Source: Bacteroidota bacterium (lineage in GTDB: Bacteria > Bacteroidota > Bacteroidia > B-17B0 > Aurantibacillaceae). From it: a DNA stretch of 35,798 nucleotides. The position numbers and the translations under genes were made by a program. Below the pieces are notes generated by a model. The model saw nothing but the letters and a program-made list of their open reading frames with translations. It was not told the DNA's origin and did no database searches. Every line of letters starts with the position of its first letter. Position 1 is the first letter of the stretch. Positions 27,159 to 33,446 of the stretch are shown here, piece by piece. The DNA is taken from NCBI GenBank assembly GCA_013816615.1, contig JACDED010000022.1, positions 8,823 to 44,620 of the forward strand, written 5' to 3'.

Positions 27159-27299
27159 AAAAAACACAACAAATTTCATGCCTTTTTACAATCCTTTATT
27201 CATAAGAATTTCAAAGCAATATCAAAAAACAGTTTGAGGAATTTGTTTCCCATAAAAAACTAAAAGTTAAATTAATAACTCTTTAATTCAATACCTGCT

Positions 27300-27307
27300 T
27301 AGATTTG
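27300..27307 (+). promoter_or_regulatory. Possible -7 box for the ECF sigma gene
   Basis: TAGATTTG matches TAnnTTTG exactly and lies 27 bases before the TTG start at 27335. There is no clear TTTG at -33. Confidence 0.35.
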
Positions 27308-27334
27308 TATCTTTAAACATTAGAAGATAGATAT

Positions 27335-27850
27335 TTGCAGGAACAGTTTGAAATAATTTACCGAACTTATTATAATACACTTCGAAACGTAGTAGAGAAT
27401 ATAATTAATGATAAGGATGCATCTCATGATGTTGTTCAGGAAGTATTTTTAAAACTCTGGCGAAAACGCGATGAATTAGATCTGATTTTGGATAAAAGAT
27501 CTTACCTTTTCAGATCTTCTATCAATGCCTCTATCACTTATCTTGAACACAATAAACATTGTGTACAATTAACCGACGTGATAGCAGGTACCGAAAATGC
27601 CGATTCAACTATATTAACTAAAGAGCTTGAACTTAAAGTACAAATTGCACTGGATAAATTACCGCCAAAATGTAAAGCGATCTTTATTTTGAGCCGTTTT
27701 GAAAACATGAAATATAAAGAGATAGCAGCCTTTCTTGATGTATCCGAAAAAACTATTGAAAACCAGATCGGAATTGCACTTAAACGCATGAGAGATGACC
27801 TAAAGCGCTATTTAACCAAAGGTTTTTCATCCTTTCACCAAACTAAATAA
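27335..27850 (+). CDS. ECF-type RNA polymerase sigma factor
   Basis: The protein has 171 residues. Region 2 is at 1-65 (FEIIYRTYYNTLRNVV, DASHDVVQEVFLKLWRKRDEL) and region 4 at about 105-158 (LDKLPPKCKAIFILSRFENMKYKEIAAFLDVSEKTIENQI with its helix-turn-helix). The start is TTG at 27335: the same frame reaches a TAA 19 bases upstream without any ATG between. This is the Bacteroidota FecI-like group that is held by a FecR-type anti-sigma factor, and such a gene follows at 27979. It directs RNA polymerase to a small regulon, possibly including the operon itself. Confidence 0.92.
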   Translation: MQEQFEIIYRTYYNTLRNVVENIINDKDASHDVVQEVFLKLWRKRDELDLILDKRSYLFRSSINASITYLEHNKHCVQLTDVIAGTENADSTILTKELELKVQIALDKLPPKCKAIFILSRFENMKYKEIAAFLDVSEKTIENQIGIALKRMRDDLKRYLTKGFSSFHQTK

Positions 27851-27911
27851 CCACGCTCCTTTTAATTTCACTCTAAGGATCAATCAGTTAAAGTATTTAT
27901 TTTTTTCTTTT

Positions 27912-27940
27912 GGGGGTATAGCCTTTTTTTTGGGTCTTAT
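27912..27940 (+). promoter_or_regulatory. Possible ECF-type promoter before the anti-sigma gene
   Basis: GGGGGTA (27912-27918) and GTCTTAT (27934-27940) are separated by 15 bases, mostly a T run. GGGGTA and GTCTTA boxes resemble the -35 and -10 elements I remember ahead of FecR-type genes in Bacteroidota. If right, the sigma factor drives its own anti-sigma gene. Inference from pattern and position. Confidence 0.4.
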
Positions 27941-27978
27941 AGTTAAACCATGGCGTATTTAATAATTAAATCTAAAAA

Positions 27979-28845
27979 ATGAAAACAGGTAAAGAAAAAC
28001 TAATTGGTAAATATCTTTCCGGTAATGCATCTTTAGCAGATGAAAAAGAATTGTTTGATTGGATAAAAGAAGATGGTGCCAATGAAGTGTTTTTTGAAGA
28101 GGCTAAAAATATTTGGGCCACATCGTTAAATCTTAAAAAAGAAGGTGAGGACCTTACAGAAAAAGCCTGGCAGGATTTTAAAATATTAGCAGCAAATGAA
28201 CCTGCTAAAATAGATAAGAAGGTCAATTTTCGTCCATTGCAAATTGCTGCTGCGATTGCATTAGTAGTTACATTAGTTCTTCTTATAAAATATTTTGTAC
28301 CTGTTTCAACTATTGATATTAAAGAACGATCTGAAACTCCAATTTTAAAGCGCGAAAAAGAAAAAGCTGTTGCAATGATCACTATTCAGACAACGGACTC
28401 TGCAAAAACTTTCTTTTTACCGGATAGCAGTTGTATCCACTTAAATAAAAAAAGCAGTTTTACCTATCCCAAAAAATTTGACACTCATGAAAGAGCTACC
28501 TCTCTTTCAGGCGAGGCATTTTTTGAGATAATAAATAATGGTGTAGCATTTGCAGTAACATGTAAAGAAACTAAAACAATGGTAGTTGGCACTTCGTTTA
28601 ATATTAAAGGGTATGAAGAAGATAAAAAAGTAACCGTAAGCGTTGTAACAGGCACAGTAGAGCTTTCAAATAACGAAAATAAAAAAGTAACTCTAACAGC
28701 AAATGAAAGAGGCACTTTTAACAATGAAAACACATCGCTGTCGAAAACAAATTACACCGATAAAAATTTTATTTGGTGGAAAAAGAATACTCTTAAAACC
28801 AGGATCAAAAAAATTATAAAAAAATTAAAACAAAAAATAAATTAA
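27979..28845 (+). CDS. FecR-type anti-sigma factor with a shortened C-terminus
   Basis: The protein has 288 residues. Residues 1-75 are the cytoplasmic sigma-binding part (LIGKYLSGNASLADEKELFDWIKED, WQDFK). One membrane helix lies at 86-106. The periplasmic FecR domain runs at about 140-255: FFLPDSSCIHLNKKSSFTYP, LSGEAFFEI, FAVTCKETKTMVVGTSFNIKGY, VSVVTGTVEL and ANERGTF. In most Bacteroidota FecR proteins a DUF4974 domain follows the NFIxW motif and contacts a TonB-dependent receptor. Here the protein stops about 25 residues after FIWWK, with a strongly basic tail. The next gene starts at the very next base after the stop. No TonB-dependent receptor is in the window, so the signal that releases the sigma factor is unknown. 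Confidence 0.88.
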   Translation: MKTGKEKLIGKYLSGNASLADEKELFDWIKEDGANEVFFEEAKNIWATSLNLKKEGEDLTEKAWQDFKILAANEPAKIDKKVNFRPLQIAAAIALVVTLVLLIKYFVPVSTIDIKERSETPILKREKEKAVAMITIQTTDSAKTFFLPDSSCIHLNKKSSFTYPKKFDTHERATSLSGEAFFEIINNGVAFAVTCKETKTMVVGTSFNIKGYEEDKKVTVSVVTGTVELSNNENKKVTLTANERGTFNNENTSLSKTNYTDKNFIWWKKNTLKTRIKKIIKKLKQKIN

Positions 28846-29091
28846 ATGCAACAACTTCTTACAACTATGAGTAAAGTGTTAAGTGAGATAGATCATGTAT
28901 ATGGAACCCTGTATCAAAAAATGACACAGAGAGAGAGAATAAGTTATTGTGAAATATTGATCAATACTATGAAGACTTCAATAAAAGGATCAAAAAACCT
29001 GCATACTATTGATACAAAAAGAAAAGATGAGCTGATCGCAGCTGCACAGTCTGAACTGGAAATACTAACTGATTCAACAACTAAAAAATAA
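28846..29091 (+). CDS. Small helical protein, first of a tandem paralogous pair
   Basis: The protein has 81 residues, with no signal peptide or membrane segment. Its core EIDHVYGTLYQKM, then TQRERISYCEILINT, aligns with the next protein (LDTVYADVLSKM, SIEERITYCEILIKT), and both carry an AAQxE motif near the C-terminus. Predicted largely helical. The ATG abuts the anti-sigma stop (zero bases between), implying coupled translation. I do not recognise the family. Position and duplication suggest a partner of the sigma/anti-sigma module or of the barrel protein. Confidence 0.75.
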   Translation: MQQLLTTMSKVLSEIDHVYGTLYQKMTQRERISYCEILINTMKTSIKGSKNLHTIDTKRKDELIAAAQSELEILTDSTTKK

Positions 29092-29114
29092 TGCGTTAAA
29101 ATCATCCTGTACGA

Positions 29115-29372
29115 ATGATAAAATTTTCGGATAAAATAACTAAGAATATAACTGATCTCGATACAGTTTATGCCGATGTACTTTCAAAAATGAGTATTGA
29201 GGAAAGAATTACATACTGTGAAATACTTATAAAAACCACAGAAGACTTTCTAATGAAAAACGAGCTTTTTTTACATAAGACCATAAAAATAAAATCACTT
29301 GAGATTATTTCTGCTGCTCAAATAGAAGTAAAAGAACTAAAAAAACAAATTAAAAGAATTAAAAAGAATTAA
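29115..29372 (+). CDS. Small helical protein, second of a tandem paralogous pair
   Basis: The protein has 85 residues. It shares VY, KM, ERI-(S/T)-YCEILI-x-T and AAQxExxxL with its neighbour at 28846-29091, from which it is separated by 23 bases. It ends in a basic run (KKQIKRIKKN), similar in charge to the tail of the anti-sigma factor. No signal peptide. A conserved Cys in YCEIL is present in both copies. Function unknown. Confidence 0.75.
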   Translation: MIKFSDKITKNITDLDTVYADVLSKMSIEERITYCEILIKTTEDFLMKNELFLHKTIKIKSLEIISAAQIEVKELKKQIKRIKKN

Positions 29373-29410
29373 AAAATAAAATTAACCGTATAAAATAAAA
29401 TCCAAAAAGT

Positions 29411-30058
29411 ATGAAAAACAAAATAGCTTTATGCATTGCATTTTTAGTAACCACCACCTTTGCAAATGCGCAGGATAATAAAAGTTCCTCTTCATCTTCA
29501 GGCGGACAATGTTTTGATGAGAGTACTAAAATTATAAATATTGGCGTTGCATTTGGAGGATATTACTATCGATACAACCGCGGTTTAGGCTATACATATA
29601 GAATAACACCGGCAATTAATTTAAGCTACGAACAAGCATTGAAGAATAAAGTTGGCCCGGGTTTTATTGGCCTTGGTGCTTATTTTGGCTATCAGCATGC
29701 TTCGCTTAGATATAACGATTATTACTATAACGGAAACCAATATTATTACCGTCATAGCTGGAACTATATGTTGATCTCTTTGAGAGGGGCATATCATGCT
29801 GATGCTTTAAATTTCGAAGAAGGCGAAGTTTATTTTGGAGCAACAGTTGGTGTAAGGCTTCAAACATATAATTACGAAAGTAATAGCCTTGATCCCAATA
29901 AAGATAATTATCAGATAAGTGGTGGCAGCGTTTACCCCAGCTCTTCGGTATTTGTTGGGGGCCGCTGGTATTTCACAAATAAAATAGGTGTGTTTGGAGA
30001 AATAAGCTATGGTTATTCTTACCCTTATTTAACTGCCGGATTAAGCATTAAATTATGA
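29411..30058 (+). CDS. Outer-membrane beta-barrel protein
   Basis: The protein has 215 residues. Signal peptide 1-20 (ending NAQ). After a Ser-rich linker come alternating strands rich in Tyr and Gly (GVAFGGYYYRYNRGLGY, GLGAYFGYQHASLRY, EVYFGATVGVRL, IGVFGEISYGYSYP), finishing SIKL. This is a typical eight-stranded OmpW/OmpX-size barrel. It follows the small protein pair by 38 bases, so it may be the output or the sensor of the ECF system. No specific family is recognised. Confidence 0.8.
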   Translation: MKNKIALCIAFLVTTTFANAQDNKSSSSSSGGQCFDESTKIINIGVAFGGYYYRYNRGLGYTYRITPAINLSYEQALKNKVGPGFIGLGAYFGYQHASLRYNDYYYNGNQYYYRHSWNYMLISLRGAYHADALNFEEGEVYFGATVGVRLQTYNYESNSLDPNKDNYQISGGSVYPSSSVFVGGRWYFTNKIGVFGEISYGYSYPYLTAGLSIKL

Positions 30059-30074
30059 TCAAATAATAAAATGT

Positions 30075-30527
30075 ATGAAAAAAATACTCTTTTTATCCCT
30101 GCTTCCTTTTTTTTGTTTAGCGCAAACAAATAAGTTGGATCAGAAAAATGGTTTTAAAACTTATATTTTTGGCGCATCGCCAAAGGAGTTTACTAATTTG
30201 GTACTTGAGATCGATGAAGGAAATACAAAACTGTATTCGCTTGGCCAATCAAATATAAACCTTGATGGAGCAGAGTTTGAATACATCCGTATTACTTTTT
30301 GCAAAGATAAGCTTTCGGCTATCTCGCTTCAAACCAAGAACTCTACAGGTCAAAAATTCTTATCAAGCCTTAAAGAAAATTATGGTGAACCGGGCAAGTC
30401 AAACAAGCAAAAAGAAAATTATGAATGGCTAAGCAGCAAATGCCAGCTGGTGTACGAGAAAAACGCCAGATCGAACGATGCTACCATCTCTTTTTATGCT
30501 AAAACTATTTGCAAAAACAAGAAATAG
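30075..30527 (+). CDS. Small exported protein of unknown function
   Basis: The protein has 150 residues. Signal peptide 1-17 (FFCLAQ). The mature part has an FGASPKEF motif followed by short beta strands (FEYIRITFCKDKLSAISLQTK) and FLSSLKENYGEPGKSN, a layout that recurs in Bacteroidota proteins annotated only as hypothetical. Two pairs of Cys may form disulphides. It begins 16 bases after the barrel gene and is likely the last gene of the same transcript. Function unknown. Confidence 0.8.
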   Translation: MKKILFLSLLPFFCLAQTNKLDQKNGFKTYIFGASPKEFTNLVLEIDEGNTKLYSLGQSNINLDGAEFEYIRITFCKDKLSAISLQTKNSTGQKFLSSLKENYGEPGKSNKQKENYEWLSSKCQLVYEKNARSNDATISFYAKTICKNKK

Positions 30528-30540
30528 GAATTAACATTTT

Positions 30541-30559
30541 ATATACAAATTTTGTATAT
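30541..30559. promoter_or_regulatory. Palindrome upstream of a GNAT gene
   Basis: ATATACAAA (30541-30549) and TTTGTATAT (30551-30559) are perfect inverted copies around a single T, 20 bases before the ATG at 30579. The size and symmetry suit a dimeric regulator, but an AT-rich palindrome can arise by chance. Confidence 0.35.
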
Positions 30560-30578
30560 TTAATGTATATATTCAATC

Positions 30579-31016
30579 ATGTATCGAGAAGCAAAAATAG
30601 AAGACATTAAACAAATTCAGATCGTTCGTAATTCTGTTAAAGAGAACACCCTATCAAATCCCGCATTAGTAAGTGATAAAGACTGTGAAGAATTACTTAC
30701 CGTTCGCGGTAAAGGATGGGTATACGAGGTTGACAATATCATCGTAGGATTTTCGATAGTAGATCTAAAAGAAAATAATATATGGGCTTTATTTGTAAAA
30801 CCTGAGTTCGAAAAAAAGGGTATTGGCAAAGAATTATATACTCTTATGATGGATTGGTATTTTGATCAAACCAAAACACCTGTATGGCTGGGAACAGCAC
30901 CAAATACAAGAGCGGAAAAATTTTATGAAACATTAGGCTGGATCAAAACCGGTACCGTTAATAAAGGGGAAACAAAATTTGAAATGAGCTACAAAAGCTG
31001 GATACAAAATGGTTAG
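30579..31016 (+). CDS. GNAT-family N-acetyltransferase
   Basis: The protein has 145 residues. It opens YREAKIEDIKQIQIVRNSV, then has the acetyl-CoA binding strand-loop FVKPEFEKKGIGKELYTLMMDW (KKGIGK as the Q/RxxGxG/A loop) and TAPNTRAEKFYETLGWIKTG. This is a standard cytoplasmic GNAT with unknown acceptor. Its stop overlaps the start of the next gene by 8 bases. Confidence 0.9.
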   Translation: MYREAKIEDIKQIQIVRNSVKENTLSNPALVSDKDCEELLTVRGKGWVYEVDNIIVGFSIVDLKENNIWALFVKPEFEKKGIGKELYTLMMDWYFDQTKTPVWLGTAPNTRAEKFYETLGWIKTGTVNKGETKFEMSYKSWIQNG

Positions 31017-31350
31017 CATCGAAATTTTCAAAAAGCTCGCTCTTTCTTATGATGAAGCACAGGAACTTCCGCATTTTGAAAAAACATCTTTTCGTGTACA
31101 CAAAAAAATATTTGCTACCCTCGACATTGAAAAAAAAAGAGCCTGTTTAAAATTCACCGAAATTGAACAATCTGTTTTTGGCGCTTTTGATAAAAGCATT
31201 ATCTATCCCGTACCGGGTGCCTGGGGTAAAAAAGGCTTTACTTACGTTGAATTAAAAACTGTAAGAAAGGATATGTTAAAAGACGCCCTTAACGTTTCAT
31301 ATTGTAACGTTGCTCCAAAAAAACTATCCGAAAAATATAAACAACACTAA
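31009..31350 (+). CDS. MmcQ/YjbR family protein
   Basis: The protein has 113 residues. IEIFKKLALSYDEAQELPHFEKTSFRV, KKIFATLDIEKKRACLKF and PVPGAWGKKGFTYVELKTV are the family's three conserved blocks (PF04237). The fold resembles a DNA-binding CyaY-like domain, but no function is proven. Overlap with the GNAT gene (8 bases) indicates coupled translation; acetyltransferase-YjbR pairs of this kind are common. Confidence 0.9.
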   Translation: MVSIEIFKKLALSYDEAQELPHFEKTSFRVHKKIFATLDIEKKRACLKFTEIEQSVFGAFDKSIIYPVPGAWGKKGFTYVELKTVRKDMLKDALNVSYCNVAPKKLSEKYKQH

Positions 31351-31351
31351 C

Positions 31352-32692
31352 ATGACGAAAACAATTCAATACAAAACGTTTTACTTATTTATATTGATCT
31401 TTTGTTTTCAAATAAAATTTTTTGGCCAACGCGTAGTTGCCTCAGAAGAAGTAAAATTAATTACAGTAACAAACCCTTCGCCGGCATGTACTGCTACATC
31501 AAGTGCTTATGTTAAAAAATACAGCAAACAATCCTTTTACATTCCTGCAAAAAATGATCCGCTTATAACTTTAAAAATAACTATTCATATTTTTAAGCCG
31601 CTTAACGATTCAGGCAGGTGGCAAATGAACGATAATAAATTTAATGGCCTTCCCGCATTAAAAGCTATGCTTGATTCAGTTACAAATGGCCACCAGGAAA
31701 GATATTCTGCCAAACGCCGTTCAAGTTATGAAGTAAAAAATTTTAATTCACCATACATTCACGATTCAAAAATACAGTACGAGATAACCAATATTTATTT
31801 TTATCCCGAATCAACATTATATACTTCTTATAACGATCTGGCTCTTTTTGAACACATCGAAAAAATTGACCCAAAACGTTTGGAAGAAGGAATGCCTTTT
31901 GTGTTTAATGCCAGCGGCGGTCCGGGCCATTTATCAGGTTATAAAGGTGCGGCAGCGCTGGTAACAACCATACAGGCTTTCGATCCGGTTTTTAGCCGCT
32001 CACATATTTTACATGAAATAGGACATGCTTTTGGACTTGGACATACTTATATAAATGGCGGTGGCGGCGGTTCTGACTGGCAAAATTTTAACGGGGCCTG
32101 TGGCTCTGATGATTATTTAAATGATGTTTTTCCAAATAATAATCCTGCCTGCCAGCACGAAAAAGAAGCAACAACAAAGCCCATTAATACGCCTTGTTTT
32201 TCATGTTATGAATCAACACCCGACACCAGTAATAATATTATGGGCGGGCAACGTTATAATTTATGGATGTCGCCTTTACAAATGGGAAGACGCATCAGGA
32301 GCTTTCATATAAATTCAAACGCAGGGCGAAACTTAAGACACTTTGCAAAAGACATGGAAAGCGAACATAAGAACGTACTAACGATAACCGAAAATGAAAT
32401 GTGGGATTTTGATATCCAGCTTTATAAAGACGTTGTTGTTAAAGCCGGAAAAACGTTGATCATAAAATGTAAAGTGGCAATGGCTATTAACGGAAAAATA
32501 AAACTGGAAGCCGGCGCCAAAATAATAATTGATGGCGGTGAAATTACCTGTTGGTGCAAAACCGGCGACTGGCAAGGAATAGAAACACCGCTAAAGAAAA
32601 AAGGCGCTAAAGTTATCGGGCCCTCTCCTATTTCGATTATTAATAGTGGTGTAATAAACAAAGCAAAAATGCAAATGCCAATTAGTAAATGA
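31352..32692 (+). CDS. Exported metzincin protease with a beta-solenoid-like tail
   Basis: The start is the ATG at 31352, one base after the YjbR stop; a longer frame opening at a TTG at 31310 would overlap YjbR and is not needed. From the ATG the protein has 446 residues. Signal peptide 1-25 (ending KFFGQ). The metzincin zinc site HEIGHAFGLGH is complete at 221-231 (H221, E222, H225, H231), and the Met-turn is M297 in NNIMGG. Cys residues around 245-290 could be disulphide linked, as in pappalysin-like (M43) enzymes. Residues about 350-430 show short repeating strands (VVKAGKTLIIKCKVAM, GKIKLEAGAKIIIDGGEITC, WQGIE) like a beta-helix. It probably acts outside the cell. No C-terminal type IX sorting domain is seen. 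Confidence 0.85.
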   Translation: MTKTIQYKTFYLFILIFCFQIKFFGQRVVASEEVKLITVTNPSPACTATSSAYVKKYSKQSFYIPAKNDPLITLKITIHIFKPLNDSGRWQMNDNKFNGLPALKAMLDSVTNGHQERYSAKRRSSYEVKNFNSPYIHDSKIQYEITNIYFYPESTLYTSYNDLALFEHIEKIDPKRLEEGMPFVFNASGGPGHLSGYKGAAALVTTIQAFDPVFSRSHILHEIGHAFGLGHTYINGGGGGSDWQNFNGACGSDDYLNDVFPNNNPACQHEKEATTKPINTPCFSCYESTPDTSNNIMGGQRYNLWMSPLQMGRRIRSFHINSNAGRNLRHFAKDMESEHKNVLTITENEMWDFDIQLYKDVVVKAGKTLIIKCKVAMAINGKIKLEAGAKIIIDGGEITCWCKTGDWQGIETPLKKKGAKVIGPSPISIINSGVINKAKMQMPISK

Positions 32693-32699
32693 TCCTACT

Positions 32700-33172
32700 A
32701 TGAAAAAAGAACATCATTATAAAGCAAATATAACGTGGACAGGTAATCCGGGACATGGAACAATTAATGCTGCTGCATACAGCCGTGATCATACTATATC
32801 AGTTGCAAACAAAGTTAATATTCTTGCTTCATCCGATACACCTTTTCGCGGTGATGGAACGAAACATAATCCTGAAGATCTTTTGCTTTCCTCTTTATCT
32901 GAGTGCCATATGTTATGGTATTTACATATTTGCGCAGATAACGGTATTACTGTTATGGCATACGTTGACAATGCAGAAGGTATAATGACCCAAAATGAAG
33001 ATGGTGGTGGTCAGTTTAAAGAAGTAACCTTAAATCCTGTGGTTACAATAACAGACACATCTCAAATAGAAAAAGCTAACGCTTTGCATCATGAAGCAAA
33101 TAAAAATGTTTTATTGCAAACTCCGTTAATTTTCCTGTTAAGCATAATCCAAGTAGTTCTGTAAAAAAATAA
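32700..33172 (+). pseudogene. OsmC-family peroxiredoxin-like protein with a frameshift near the C-terminus
   Basis: In frame, 154 residues run from 32700 to 33164. The first 135 match the OsmC/Ohr family (HHYKANITWTGNPG, HNPEDLLLSSLSECHMLWYLH with C69, and DNAEGIM). After HHEANK the sequence should continue CFIANSVNFPV, carrying the second redox cysteine. Those codons are present in the -1 frame, from TGT at 33107 to TAA at 33170-33172. The switch is at five A residues (33102-33106); a sixth A would restore a full protein of about 157 residues. As written, the second Cys is lost. OsmC proteins reduce organic hydroperoxides. The gene follows the metzincin by 7 bases. Confidence 0.85.
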
Positions 33173-33200
33173 ACCAAAAAAAAGAGAAAAAATGTTCTTT

Positions 33201-33397
33201 GGACGTGCCCCGCAGCCTGCGCTGAGCCCGACGAAGCGGGCCGCGTTTTACGCTGCAAGTCCTCGCTTCGCTGTGGGCTTTTCGCTACAATCGCTCACGC
33301 AGATTTTCGTATGGCATGCGTGAGGGATACGAAGGGCTTGGTGCGAAGCACGGGAGTGAAACGCACCCGTAGAAGCCCGGCCTGAAAGGACACGCCC
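33201..33397. repeat. GC-rich structured non-coding element
   Basis: The 197-base stretch is much richer in G and C than its surroundings and has no coding frame. Its edges, GGACGTGCCC and GGACACGCCC, pair as 8 of 10 terminal inverted bases. Inside are GCCCG/CGGGC (33226-33230, 33237-33241); CTCACGCA (33294-33301) with TGCGTGAG (33317-33324) interleaved with TTCGTAT (33306-33312) and ATACGAA (33327-33333), a pseudoknot order; and a long stem GGGCTTGGTGCG (33334-33345) with CGCACC (33362-33367) and AAGCCC (33373-33378). It sits between convergent genes. From memory, elements with GGGCGTGYCC edges recur in Bacteroidota intergenic DNA. Confidence 0.65.
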
Positions 33398-33446
33398 AAA
33401 TTAAAATTTTTAATATAGAATGTTGAAACCTAAAAAAACAGAACTA

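Noticed and set aside
31310-31351. Longer TTG start for the metzincin gene
   Set aside because: It would overlap the YjbR gene and place charged residues before a good signal peptide that begins at the ATG at 31352.
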